Below are positions 34,919 through 43,954 of a stretch of DNA of 64,000 bases, piece after piece. Source of the stretch: Stappia sediminis (GTDB lineage Bacteria; Pseudomonadota; Alphaproteobacteria; Rhizobiales; Stappiaceae); contig NZ_WUMV01000007.1 of assembly GCF_009826895.1 (NCBI RefSeq), positions 310,001 through 374,000 on the forward strand. The letters are read 5' to 3'. Under the pieces are notes generated by a model that made no database searches, was not told the DNA's origin, and saw only the letters and a list, made by a program, of their open reading frames with translations. Positions within the stretch are counted from its first letter, which is position 1, and each line of letters opens with the position of its first letter. The translations under genes and the position numbers were made by a program.

Positions 34919-36907
34919 ATGCACGACCTTGTCGCCCTGCTCTTCGGAGCAGTCATAATCGTGTTTTTCTCATATGAACGCTTCAATCGAGCCACCTACG
35001 AGGGAGGCCGGCAACTTCGGCGGCTGGTCGATCTGCTATCTCCCGACCAATTACGTGCCCGGCGGGTCGTCCTGAATGCTTATGGATTTTATGCAATAGC
35101 GCTCTTGCTTATCTATTCATTTCTCTGCGTCTATGCAGAACTCCTTCCGTTGCTTGGCGGGCCAAATCTTACATCGGATACACTTGGAGCAGATCAGCTT
35201 CCAGCCGTCCCGACCGCCCCCCCAGCGAACGCCACCACTGGGTTCGTACCAAGCAGGAATGGTAGCGCCATGCCATGGATGCAACCGCTTTCGAACACCG
35301 TGGAGCAGGCAAACACTAACAATATCATTGATATTGGCATCGACGCATCCGTTTCGCTCACCATTGCTCTGATTATGGTTGGATTGGCACCAACCTTCCC
35401 AATCCTGCAACGATTTGAAGACTGGATGCGAAGTGCAGCGCACCGTCTGGCAGGAATTCCAACTTGGGTAATCCGCGCGGGAGAGGATCTACGTCTCAAT
35501 ACTCTTTCAATTACCGCCGCTGCGGAGAATCCCATTCCCGAAGACACTCTTCTGATACCACGCGGCGATTGGGAGCGGATGGCACACTATTTGTCATCTG
35601 CAAAAGACCAAGTTGCTGCATCGGACGAATTTCGCGACGACTTGGAGTTGATCTTCGCAGTCTCAACCTGGATTCTGGATCGCAAACTTAAACTTGGCGA
35701 CCTGCATGAGCGCGAACGCGAGCAATTTGAGAGACTTGAAGCCGAGTTACGCAGGCGTAAGGACGTGCTGATATTAGAATTGGACGAACTATCAGGCTTT
35801 CATATAGACCTAACGCGCACAAGAAAAAAGAAAAATTCAAATCAATCACAAATCTCAGGTAAATCTAAATCAAATGAATTTAAGAACGCAAATTGGGATC
35901 GCCTCGCAAACGATGTAGAAAATCTTACAGATGACCTTTGTATACTCCTAGCAATCTACGTTGATCACGAGATAATCACAAAAAATGAGACAACGGACCA
36001 ACACTCGGTGAAGACACCCAAGGACCTGCGCGATAGCTCGGTACGTCAACAAGCTCGAGCAAAAGAGATATTGGAAAAATTCTTGGAAAACCTTCTCGAC
36101 AGCCCTACGGACCACACGCATCTACGGCCCCGCGCAATGATCACTTGGTTTTGGGCACTCGGTGTGATCCTCCTTGTCACACTGCTTTGGAGCGTGTTTC
36201 CTGGGCAATTTGAAACCGCACTACAGCGTAATAACCCGGGAGATCCTTACTCTCGGGCGCTGCGCTACGTTTTTACGGCGTTCAACGCGTATTGCGTACC
36301 GATGATCGTGGCGCTCGCTATACGCGACGGCGGCATACAGTCACACCATTGGCGCAATATGTGGGCAGCACATTGGACGGTTCGCCTGCCACAGGCCTTG
36401 TTTGTCGTCTTCATCTCTTGGGCCATTGCCACCCTGTTCATCGTCGGACTGGCATTCTGGCCAGAGGTAGTTGACAAGGCGAGATGGGTAGATAAACAAC
36501 AAAGCATTTGGTCAGCTCTGCGACCAGTATTCGAATATAATGCTCCGTCCTCACTCCGGGGCGCAATTCTTGCTCTAATTGTAGTAATATTGCTCGATAC
36601 CCAGTCAGCCCTTCCACGAAACCGATCGGCCCGGCCGACCTATCTCAGAAGCCTGGCCTGGGCAGTCAGCGCAGCAGCGACTTTAGCGCTCTGCGGTGCA
36701 ATCACCAGATACGTAACAGCTTGGTCTTCAGCGCTAAACGCTCTGACCCCCCGCCAGAGCCTTGACGAAATTGACCGCGGTTTAATCATCTACGCCGCAC
36801 TCTACTCAGGCATCATCGGTTTCATTGTCATTTTTTGCATCGCCGAGGTGTTGTTTAACCAGCGCTCCGCGAAGGGAGTGGAAAGCAATTCGATTGCTAG
36901 GACTTAA
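34919..36907 (+). CDS. Unknown 662-aa polytopic membrane protein of the A+T-rich block
   Basis: I do not recognise this family. The sequence shows nine likely helices in two groups: 3-19, 51-78 and 140-163, then 408-428, 447-469, 489-514, 546-564, 576-600 and 622-646. Residues 79-139 form a Pro/Thr/Asn-rich loop (PTAPPANATTGF). Residues 164-407 form a soluble domain, predicted cytoplasmic, with a charged coiled-coil-like stretch (HEREREQFERLEAELRRRKD, 263-282) and a Lys/Ser/Asn-rich linker (300-325). Codon use is visibly A+T-rich compared with dapE and truA. The next gene, a periplasmic binding-protein-like ORF, begins 3 bp after its stop, so the two are co-translated. A receptor- or channel-like complex is one possible reading. 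Confidence 0.8.
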   Translation: MHDLVALLFGAVIIVFFSYERFNRATYEGGRQLRRLVDLLSPDQLRARRVVLNAYGFYAIALLLIYSFLCVYAELLPLLGGPNLTSDTLGADQLPAVPTAPPANATTGFVPSRNGSAMPWMQPLSNTVEQANTNNIIDIGIDASVSLTIALIMVGLAPTFPILQRFEDWMRSAAHRLAGIPTWVIRAGEDLRLNTLSITAAAENPIPEDTLLIPRGDWERMAHYLSSAKDQVAASDEFRDDLELIFAVSTWILDRKLKLGDLHEREREQFERLEAELRRRKDVLILELDELSGFHIDLTRTRKKKNSNQSQISGKSKSNEFKNANWDRLANDVENLTDDLCILLAIYVDHEIITKNETTDQHSVKTPKDLRDSSVRQQARAKEILEKFLENLLDSPTDHTHLRPRAMITWFWALGVILLVTLLWSVFPGQFETALQRNNPGDPYSRALRYVFTAFNAYCVPMIVALAIRDGGIQSHHWRNMWAAHWTVRLPQALFVVFISWAIATLFIVGLAFWPEVVDKARWVDKQQSIWSALRPVFEYNAPSSLRGAILALIVVILLDTQSALPRNRSARPTYLRSLAWAVSAAATLALCGAITRYVTAWSSALNALTPRQSLDEIDRGLIIYAALYSGIIGFIVIFCIAEVLFNQRSAKGVESNSIART

Positions 36908-36910
36908 TTT

Positions 36911-38089
36911 ATGCACAAGCTACTACACATATCTGTGTTCATTACAGCGTTAATGCATTCATTCGCATACTCCAGTACTGCGCACGCTGCCGAGGTCAAA
37001 GTAGCAGCACGCGTCGATGCGAAGCCTTTCATTTGGAAAGACGGCGAAACCGGCGAATTTCTCGGATTTTTCTGGGACATCTGTACCGAGGCGGTGCAGC
37101 GCGCTGATTTTCAGTTTCGTATACAAGAAGTAAAAACCGAAAACCGCTCGAACTTACTTAACAATGGAACAGAAGGATTCGACTTATTCTGCGACCCAAC
37201 GACAATTACCCTCCAACGTATGAAAAACTTCTCCAAAGGAGGCAATGCGCCATATTTTGAGTTCTCACCGATTGTCTTCGTCGCAAACGGTTCCTACGTC
37301 CAACACGATCGCAGCGCCAAATTCTCGAAGGCATCGGGCGATCTTCCTGAAGATGCTCCCGATCCACCAGATTGTGATAGTATTTTTAATTGGTTAAAGG
37401 CTGCGAAAAACGATACTGACCTGAAAGAATGGAAATTGCCGTCCGAGGCAACGCAAAACAATAAGACCCTCTCACCGAAGGAAACTGACAACGAACAGCG
37501 AAGCCTTCTCGAATGGCTTGAAGACCGCTTCGCATTCGTGCTCCGACGCCCAACAAAAGAAACGCGAAGGAAAGTCAAACACTTTCAGATTTGGGGTTAT
37601 GTCGACGGAACAACCATTGGAGAAGCAATCACCGCGTTCGCGAGTACAAAAGCACAAGAAGATACGAAAATTTGCACAAAGGCCTCAAAAACCCATGAGG
37701 AAGCGGCTAAGAGATTTTGTGATGGCGAATTCGCACGCTACTTTGGCGATGTGGAAATCGTCAAAGCCGCCATTGCCACGCAAGACGAGCGAATTGATGT
37801 AGACTGCAAAGTCGACCTTACACCCACGGCTGAAGGCACCTATGAGCCCTATGCCTTCGTCCTCTCCTCAAAATCTAAACCTGATTTTCCCGAACGTTTT
37901 ACTATTGCGCTTTACAGTATGTTCCAAGATGGAACAGTCGACCGTCTATTCAATGGCCATTTCCCCAAAGCAAAGAAGTCTCCGCATTTAAGTACGCTGT
38001 TTCGGATCAATAGCATCCCTACTGGCGTCGATAGGCTAGGAAATGGCGCGCAGGGAGAAATCAGTAGCGGCGCTGATGTGAGTCAATAA
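36911..38089 (+). CDS. SBP_bac_3-like periplasmic protein with a ~95-residue insertion
   Basis: The 392-aa product has a signal peptide (about 1-27, ending AHA-AEV) and the two lobes of an amino-acid-type solute-binding protein (family 3). Lobe 1 is at about 28-130 (GEFLGFFWDICTEAVQRADF, NGTEGFDLFCDPTTIT, YFEFSPIVFVANGSYV). Lobe 2 is at about 226-355 (IWGYVDGTTIGEAI, FCDGEFARYFGDVEIVKAAI, YEPYAFVLSSKS, FQDGTVDRLFNGHFP). Between them is a roughly 95-residue insertion with a Pro/Asp-rich start and many charged residues, absent from ordinary family members of about 250 aa, and a 35-residue tail follows lobe 2. Five or more cysteines could form disulfides. No ABC permease is nearby; the partner is the preceding membrane protein. 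Confidence 0.78.
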   Translation: MHKLLHISVFITALMHSFAYSSTAHAAEVKVAARVDAKPFIWKDGETGEFLGFFWDICTEAVQRADFQFRIQEVKTENRSNLLNNGTEGFDLFCDPTTITLQRMKNFSKGGNAPYFEFSPIVFVANGSYVQHDRSAKFSKASGDLPEDAPDPPDCDSIFNWLKAAKNDTDLKEWKLPSEATQNNKTLSPKETDNEQRSLLEWLEDRFAFVLRRPTKETRRKVKHFQIWGYVDGTTIGEAITAFASTKAQEDTKICTKASKTHEEAAKRFCDGEFARYFGDVEIVKAAIATQDERIDVDCKVDLTPTAEGTYEPYAFVLSSKSKPDFPERFTIALYSMFQDGTVDRLFNGHFPKAKKSPHLSTLFRINSIPTGVDRLGNGAQGEISSGADVSQ

Positions 38090-38113
38090 CCCCCAGATTG
38101 GTCTCTTTTTCGC

Positions 38114-38509
38114 CTAACCTCCGGCGGCCGCTACCTTCCGCGCTTCTTGTGTAAGACCATCATACCCCCATGCGGTGGAGGGGATTTCGTGGACGACCAC
38201 ATAGGTCGCGACGGGAAGCTGTGAGCCGAGCACGCTTTTCAGAAGGTCGTTCGCCGCCCTGACAAAGCGGGCCATCTCTTCCTCCGTGTTCGTGCCTTCC
38301 GTGACCTTCACGTCCAGATGCGCGGCGACGGGGACGGCGGCACCGCCTATGGCCCAGCCGGAGATTTCCGCCTGCTCGACCAGAACGGAGGTCAGCTCCT
38401 CCTTCTTGCGCATGATGCCGGCCATAAGCGCGGTCGCTTCCCGCTGGAGCTTTTCGACCTGCTCGGGCGCGAGCCTGGGGCCGGCGACGCGGATGTGAAC
38501 GAAGGGCAT
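38114..38509 (-). CDS. Tautomerase/4-oxalocrotonate tautomerase-like protein
   Basis: The 131-aa protein starts at the ATG at 38509 (MPFVHIRVAGPRLAPEQVEKL), which places the conserved catalytic Pro at position 2 after Met removal; longer in-frame starts would bury it. It holds two beta-alpha-beta tautomerase repeats, the second being HLDVKVTEGTNTEEEMARFV with a C-terminal segment TYVVVHEIPSTAWGYDG typical of 4-OT-like or dehalogenase-like family members. The substrate is unknown. It is divergent from a LysR regulator gene. Confidence 0.85.
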   Translation of the reverse strand: MPFVHIRVAGPRLAPEQVEKLQREATALMAGIMRKKEELTSVLVEQAEISGWAIGGAAVPVAAHLDVKVTEGTNTEEEMARFVRAANDLLKSVLGSQLPVATYVVVHEIPSTAWGYDGLTQEARKVAAAGG

Positions 38510-38623
38510 GGGGCGATCTCCCGGTTTGCTGCTTGAGATTTGTCGCTTGACGAGAGGCATATTGCTTTCGCATGATCGTTTTGAAAATCGCGTAATTTAA
38601 AATCAATAGTTTGGAAAAACCGA

Positions 38624-39496
38624 ATGGTTGGGCCGCCCGTGAATCTCGACATGGATGTGCTGCGGACCTTCGTCTCCGGGGTCGAGCTTGGCAGCTTCGC
38701 CAGGGCGGCGGAGCGGGTCGGCCGTTCGCCCTCCGCCGTCAGCCTGCAGCTTCGCAAGCTTGAGGACCAGGTGGGGCAGACGCTGTTCACGAAGAAAGGC
38801 CGCGGCCTTGCGCTGACCGAGGCAGGCGAAATCCTGATCGGCTATGCGAGGCGGATCCTCGACCTGAACGACGAGGCGCGCACCGCGCTGCGCGGGCTAT
38901 CGGCGCTGGAAGGATGGGTGAGGATCGGCATTCCGCAGGATTTCGCCGAGACATGGCTGCCCGACCTTCTGGCGAGGTTTCAGCGCGCGCACCCGAAAAC
39001 CCGCGTGGAGGCAAGGGTGGACCGGGGGGCGCATCTCGTGGAAGCCGTCCATGCCGGCACGCTCGACCTTGCGCTGACGTGGGGCAGGCTCGGCAACGAG
39101 CGGGCAGAAGTGCTGCAGGAACGGCAGGTCGTCTGGATCGGGCCGGAAAGCTATGCTTACGACAAGGCCGAACCCTTTCCGCTGGTCGCCTTCGACGAGC
39201 CATGCATGTTCCGGCGGGCGGCGATCGCGGCACTCGAGCGCGAAAAGATCGCCTGGCGGCACGTCTTCGCAAGCCCCAGCCTTTCCGGCCTGTGGGCGGC
39301 GGTCTCGGCCGGGCTCGGGGTGACAGTAAGGACGCTGGAGGGAAAGCCGCCGCAGCTCTCCGTCATCGATGCGCGCGAAGCGGGGCTGCCGGAACTTGGC
39401 AGGATTGAACTTGCGATGCACGGGGCGGGAGGCAAGGCCGACCCGCAGGTCGGCGAGCTGACGGCGCTTATCCGCGAGGCCGTCGCCTTCCGGTGA
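38624..39496 (+). CDS. LysR family transcriptional regulator
   Basis: The 290-aa protein has a LysR HTH (about 9-68: MDVLRTFVSGVELGSFARAAERVGRSPSAVSLQLRKLE) and an effector-binding domain. The ATG at 38624 is used, but MDVLRTF at residue 10 would also start a normal member. It is divergent from the tautomerase gene, so it probably regulates that gene; the 114-bp region between them is A+T-richer, with GTTTTGAAAATC near 38578-38589 as a possible half-dyad. It ends 6 bp before the convergent channel gene. Confidence 0.9.
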   Translation: MVGPPVNLDMDVLRTFVSGVELGSFARAAERVGRSPSAVSLQLRKLEDQVGQTLFTKKGRGLALTEAGEILIGYARRILDLNDEARTALRGLSALEGWVRIGIPQDFAETWLPDLLARFQRAHPKTRVEARVDRGAHLVEAVHAGTLDLALTWGRLGNERAEVLQERQVVWIGPESYAYDKAEPFPLVAFDEPCMFRRAAIAALEREKIAWRHVFASPSLSGLWAAVSAGLGVTVRTLEGKPPQLSVIDAREAGLPELGRIELAMHGAGGKADPQVGELTALIREAVAFR

Positions 39497-39502
39497 GCGG
39501 GC

Positions 39503-40540
39503 TCAAAGCCGGCTGAGGACGGCCGCCCAGATGCCGACGAGGGCAAGCGGAAAAAGCCAGCGGCAGGCCTGATCGATCTTCAGCGCCTTTTCCGACTGGC
39601 CCTTTACGACCAGCGCGGCCGTGATCGTCGCCATGATGAGCGAACCGAAGACGAGCACCGTGGAACCGAGGATGAGCTTGTCCATCAAGGTGAGGTAGCC
39701 GACCTTGGGCAGCGTCGTCGTCAGCGCGAACTGGAAGGCGATGAGCGTCAGCATCGACGTGGCCGAAAGCCCGATCTGCGGCCCGAACCTTTCGGGATTT
39801 ATCCAGAAGACCAGGAAGGACATGATGACGATCAACGCCAGCGGAAACAGCACCTTCCAGATGTAGTAGCTGGTGTTGCGCTTTGCATGAATATAGAGCT
39901 TCACCATGGAATATTCGGCCAGAAGCTCGGGAATGGGCTCTTCCACCACCTCCGCATCGATGCCCGTTATCTCCCAGTCCGGGATGTTGAGCAGCTTCGC
40001 GAGCGAGGTGAAGCGCATGTCCAGCGTGAGCTGCACCTTGTCCTTCGGATAGCCGAATGCAGCAAGGCGCAGCGTCATGTCGTGCATGTCGAACGGGAAC
40101 TGCTGGAGCTGGTGATACGTGGCGACCGTGCCGAAAAAGCGCTGCAGATAGACGACGACGCCGCCCTCGCCGATGCGCACCTGATCTGCCGCGAATTCTC
40201 CCCGGGACCGGCGCAAAAGGTTGGAGTTCAGAACATCGGTGACCGGAAACCAGACTTGCGAGCGATGCAGCCTGCAACCGGCAACCCCTTCGAGGCGGGG
40301 ATCCTGCCACTGCTTGCGGATGATGAAATCGCCTTCGATCGACTGTCCGACATCGTCGATCCCGGTGATGTCGGCGACAAGAATGCCCATCTCGACGACT
40401 GTCGGGCCATCTTCGGGGCCGGGCAGGACTTCCGTGCGGTAGTCGTCGGGCAATTCGCACACATCCGCGCGCGCGGGAGCGGGGACGAACGCTGCCCCTG
40501 CCATGAGCATGAGAGCGATGATGAATATGAACGTCTTCAA
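39503..40540 (-). CDS. Bacterial pentameric ligand-gated ion channel (Cys-loop receptor family, GLIC-like)
   Basis: The 345-aa protein has a signal peptide (about 1-25), an extracellular beta-sandwich (26-219) and four helices: M1 about 221-247, M2 253-275, M3 281-308 and M4 328-344. The Pro-loop FPFDMHDM (148-155) corresponds to the receptor Cys-loop, without the cysteine pair, as in prokaryotic homologues. M2-M3 (IAFQFALTTTLPKVGYLT) aligns by eye with GLIC. There is no large cytoplasmic M3-M4 loop. The M2 cytoplasmic end reads GPQIGLSAT, with no acidic residue at the -2'/-1' positions that give cation selectivity in GLIC, so anion or weak selectivity is possible. The ligand is unknown. It is convergent with the LysR gene. 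Confidence 0.92.
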   Translation of the reverse strand: MKTFIFIIALMLMAGAAFVPAPARADVCELPDDYRTEVLPGPEDGPTVVEMGILVADITGIDDVGQSIEGDFIIRKQWQDPRLEGVAGCRLHRSQVWFPVTDVLNSNLLRRSRGEFAADQVRIGEGGVVVYLQRFFGTVATYHQLQQFPFDMHDMTLRLAAFGYPKDKVQLTLDMRFTSLAKLLNIPDWEITGIDAEVVEEPIPELLAEYSMVKLYIHAKRNTSYYIWKVLFPLALIVIMSFLVFWINPERFGPQIGLSATSMLTLIAFQFALTTTLPKVGYLTLMDKLILGSTVLVFGSLIMATITAALVVKGQSEKALKIDQACRWLFPLALVGIWAAVLSRL

Positions 40541-40636
40541 CCAGCGCCCCTCGCATAGGCCCCGCGTATTTCGACAGATTATAGGATTTTTTCGACGCTT
40601 CGAAGCTTATCTTACGCAAAGACATGCGCTGTTGGT

Positions 40637-42037
40637 TCAGCGCGCCGAGGGCTCGATGTTGGCGTTCAGCCGGAAGAAATTGTCCGGATCGTATCTGGCC
40701 TTGATATCCCGCAGCCTTGCCATGTTGGCGCCGGTAGCCTCGCCCACCCGGCGTTCGTCTTCCTCGTCGCTGCCGAGGCTGTTGAGATAGACCCCGCCTG
40801 TCGCGAAGGGCTTCATGGCCGCCCACGTCTGCCGGACCCATTCGATCAGCGGCCCTGAATCCTCTCCCTCGTGCCAGACGGCGGTGGGGATGAAGTCGAA
40901 CTCCGCGTCACGGTTGGCGAAGGCCGTCGCATCGGTCGCGACATCGGCCACCGCGCCGCCGAACTGCTGGAGGATGATCATCGAGCGATGGTTGGGCACC
41001 CGCGCGAAACAGCCGATCAGCACATCCAGCACCTCATCCGGCAAGGCCCTGATCAGATGCGTCTTCCAATAGTAGTGCTGGCCGTAGGGAAAACGCAGGT
41101 CAGCGTCCGACTGGATGTCCAGATAGGGTCGCTCCTCCAGCCTGGTCACAAGCGGCGAACCATGCTCGACCACAGGCCGCAGGACCGTGGGCACATTTTC
41201 CACAGGTGCTACATGCGTGGCGCCTATCGTGACCACGCGCGCGCCGTCTTCCGCCGTGGCGAACACCGCCTTCGACGCCACTTCACGCGGCGCGGATGGA
41301 GCATAGTCCATCAGAAATTTCAGGACTCCGAAGGATTTCTCCAGCGGGTGCGTCGCGGCGGCGAACCAGGCCTTCCTCCCGATCTCATGCAGACGGAACC
41401 TGAAGGCGGTCGCGATGCCGAAATTGCCCCCGCCCCCGCGCAGCGCCCAGAAGAGGTCCGGGTTCTCATCCTCGCTCGCCACAAGCCGCTCACCCTCGGC
41501 GGTGACGAGGTCGATCGACAGGAGATTGTCGCAGGCAAGCCCGTATTTACGCGCGAGAATTCCCACGCCGCCGCCGAGCGTCAAACCGCCGACGCCCGTA
41601 TGCGTGACGACGCCTGCCGTCGTCGCAAGACCATGCTCCTGCGCCGCGCGGTCGAAATCTCCAAGGCGCGCGCCTCCGCCCACGACGGCGATTTTGATCG
41701 CGGGATCGACCTCGACGCGGTTCATCAAGGTCAGGTCGATCATGATGCCCTTGTCGGCGACCGCCTTGCCCGCGGCGTTGTGCCCGCCGCATCGCACGGA
41801 AACCAGAAGGCCGCGAGAACGGGCAAACTTCACCGCCTCCGCGACATCATCCGCATCGGCGCAACGCAGGATCAGTGCGGGCCGCTTGTCGACCGCCGCG
41901 TTCCAGACGGTGCGCGCTTCATCGTATCCATCGTCCGCCGGCAGTAGAACCTGCCCCTGAAACCGGCCTCGAAGCGCATCCAGACTGCCTGGCTCCAATC
42001 GAGCCATTCCACCGGTCATCCCGCGAACTTCGATCAT
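40637..42037 (-). CDS. FAD-binding oxidoreductase of the berberine-bridge enzyme type
   Basis: The protein (466 aa from the ATG at 42037) has an FAD-binding PCMH domain (about 40-210) with SVRCGGHN, whose His is the likely 8-alpha covalent FAD ligand, and GLTLGGGVGILARKYGL. The substrate domain is followed by a C-terminal BBE segment (ARYDPDNFFRLNANI). Members oxidise sugars, alkaloids or aromatic alcohols using O2; the substrate is not evident. No signal peptide is seen. Start choice is uncertain: ATGs at 42058, 42037 and 42019 are all in frame without a strong ribosome-binding site. Confidence 0.87.
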   Translation of the reverse strand: MIEVRGMTGGMARLEPGSLDALRGRFQGQVLLPADDGYDEARTVWNAAVDKRPALILRCADADDVAEAVKFARSRGLLVSVRCGGHNAAGKAVADKGIMIDLTLMNRVEVDPAIKIAVVGGGARLGDFDRAAQEHGLATTAGVVTHTGVGGLTLGGGVGILARKYGLACDNLLSIDLVTAEGERLVASEDENPDLFWALRGGGGNFGIATAFRFRLHEIGRKAWFAAATHPLEKSFGVLKFLMDYAPSAPREVASKAVFATAEDGARVVTIGATHVAPVENVPTVLRPVVEHGSPLVTRLEERPYLDIQSDADLRFPYGQHYYWKTHLIRALPDEVLDVLIGCFARVPNHRSMIILQQFGGAVADVATDATAFANRDAEFDFIPTAVWHEGEDSGPLIEWVRQTWAAMKPFATGGVYLNSLGSDEEDERRVGEATGANMARLRDIKARYDPDNFFRLNANIEPSAR

Positions 42038-42283
42038 GGGAACACCCAATATTGCCATCGCCAAAGGATCGTTGGTCAGCAATCAGCTAAAGCGTATCAG
42101 ATTTCGGGTTTTCCGTCGCGGATACCCGCCCGGAATACTGACGGGAGTGACACTGTTTCGCTTCCCGTGCGCGGATTTCACTTTCTCCTTCTCCATACGT
42201 TTGATTACGACTTGATCCTCACTCCCTCCCCTGCATTCTTAACGCTGCGAATAATCAAGGAATACAGACTCCGGAGGAACTCC

Positions 42284-43147
42284 ATGTCGAGCACCGAAAG
42301 CGGCGCGCCGGTAAAGCCTGCGGGCGACACGATCGCCCGAAGGCCGGACCCGACGCGGGTCAACCCGATCACCTTCAACGAGATCGTGGATGCGTTGGCA
42401 TCCGGCATGCGCGATTTCCGCGCCGCCCCCCTTTATGGCCTCTTCTTCGGCGCGGTCTATGCCGCCGGCGGCATCCTCGTGGTCGGCACGGCGGCGTGGC
42501 TCGGCATGAGCTATCTCTCCTATCCGCTCGCCGTCGCCTTCTGGATGATCGGGCCGTTCATCGCCGTCGGCCTTTACGAGGTGAGCCGCAGGCTGGAGGC
42601 GGGAACGCCGCTCAGCTGGCCGGGCGTGCTCGGCGTTATCTGGGAGCAGCGGCGCAGGGAAATCACCTGGATGGCGTTCGTCGTGCTCTTCGTCCAGATC
42701 ATGTGGATGTACCAGGTCAGGCTGCTGCTGGCGCTCTTCCTCGGCTTCCAGTCATTCGCGAGCTTCACCGAATTCCTGGAGGTGGTGGTGACGACGCCCG
42801 AGGGGCTGATGTTCCTGCTCATCGGCAATATCGTCGGCGCGGGCATCTCGATCATCCTGTTCTCGCTGACCGTCGTCTCCTTTCCGATGCTGCTTGACCG
42901 GGATGTCGACTTCATCACCGCGATGATCACGAGCGTGCGCTCGGTCGTCACCAGCCCCGTGCCGATGGTCGGCTGGGCGCTGATCGTGACCGTGACGCTG
43001 CTTCTTTCGATGCTGCCGCTGTTCCTGGGGCTCGTCCTGACGCTGCCGATACTGGGTCACACGACTTGGCATCTTTACCGGAAGGTCGTGCCGGAAGCGG
43101 AGGATCAGCCGGAAGCTTCGTCCTCTTCCTCCGAAACCGCTGCCTGA
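42284..43147 (+). CDS. DUF2189 family integral membrane protein
   Basis: The 287-aa protein starts at the ATG at 42284 behind GGAGGAAC. It has a 45-residue cytoplasmic lead, then about six helices, with the DUF2189 signature [43 protein letters not shown] and [22 protein letters not shown], ending with [13 protein letters not shown]. The function is unknown, although family members lie near respiratory genes in several alphaproteobacteria. Its 3' end overlaps the convergent truA gene by 43 bp. Confidence 0.88.
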   Translation: MSSTESGAPVKPAGDTIARRPDPTRVNPITFNEIVDALASGMRDFRAAPLYGLFFGAVYAAGGILVVGTAAWLGMSYLSYPLAVAFWMIGPFIAVGLYEVSRRLEAGTPLSWPGVLGVIWEQRRREITWMAFVVLFVQIMWMYQVRLLLALFLGFQSFASFTEFLEVVVTTPEGLMFLLIGNIVGAGISIILFSLTVVSFPMLLDRDVDFITAMITSVRSVVTSPVPMVGWALIVTVTLLLSMLPLFLGLVLTLPILGHTTWHLYRKVVPEAEDQPEASSSSSETAA

Positions 43148-43944
43148 CTCGATTCTAGCGAAGCGAGATAGCCTTCAAGCGACTTGCGGTCGGCCTCCGC
43201 CGAACGGTAGTCGACCTGCGTCAGGTAAAGACCATCAGCAGGAGCGACCGGTCCGCACGCCTTTCGATCGAGCGCGTCGAGCGCCTTTTGCACGTCCGAT
43301 GAAGTCCAGCGCCCCTCACCCACGAGCTTCAGCGTGCCGACCATGGAACGCACCTGATTGTGCAGGAAGGAACGGGCCGAGCATTCCGCAAGGATGACGT
43401 CGCCCTCGCGCCAGACCTCGAAACGCTCCAGCGTCTTCCAGGGGCTTTTCGCCTGACATCGGGAATGGCGAAAGGTCGTGAAGTCGATATGGCCGACGAA
43501 GACCTGCGCCGCCTCGTGCATCGCCGCGGCATTGAGGCGTTCCTTCTTCACATGCCAGGCAAGGCCTTTTTCGTGCGTGAGCGGGGGGAAGCGATTGACG
43601 ATGCGGTAGCGGTAATGGCGGCGGATCGCGGAAAAACGCGCGTCGAATCCCTCATGCATCTTCTCGCAGGCGAGAATGGCCACCGGGTCCGGCTGGCAAT
43701 GGAAATTGAGCGCGTTCATGACCGTTTCCGCCGGCCAGTCCTGCTCAAGATCGGCGTGCGCCACCTGGCCCAGCGCATGAACGCCGGAATCGGTGCGCCC
43801 CGCGCCGCCGATCGTCACCGTTTCGCCGGAGAAGGCAAGGATCGCGCGCTCGATCACGCCCTGCACGGACGGCCCGTTGGCCTGCCGCTGCCAGCCGACG
43901 AAAGGCCGGCCATCATATTCCACCGTCAGCTTGTAGCGGGGCAT
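43105..43944 (-). CDS. truA: tRNA pseudouridine(38-40) synthase
   Basis: The 279-aa enzyme isomerises U38-U40 in tRNA anticodon arms. The ATG at 43944 gives [21 protein letters not shown], the standard N-terminus. The catalytic Asp lies in [15 protein letters not shown], and [24 protein letters not shown] and [15 protein letters not shown] follow. The acidic C-terminal tail ([16 protein letters not shown]) is encoded in the overlap with the DUF2189 gene. It is downstream of fmt, with a GNAT gene between them. Confidence 0.96.
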   Translation of the reverse strand: MPRYKLTVEYDGRPFVGWQRQANGPSVQGVIERAILAFSGETVTIGGAGRTDSGVHALGQVAHADLEQDWPAETVMNALNFHCQPDPVAILACEKMHEGFDARFSAIRRHYRYRIVNRFPPLTHEKGLAWHVKKERLNAAAMHEAAQVFVGHIDFTTFRHSRCQAKSPWKTLERFEVWREGDVILAECSARSFLHNQVRSMVGTLKLVGEGRWTSSDVQKALDALDRKACGPVAPADGLYLTQVDYRSAEADRKSLEGYLASLESSQAAVSEEEDEASG

Positions 43945-43954
43945 GGGCGATAAA

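Noticed and set aside
36911-38089. Annotation as an amino acid ABC transporter binding protein
   Set aside because: The lobes match family 3, but no permease or ATPase is present, the protein has a large insertion, and its partner is a non-ABC membrane protein.
34617-38110. Flanking repeats for the A+T-rich block
   Set aside because: The best shared string near the two ends is only about 7 bp (GCTGATG), which is expected by chance.
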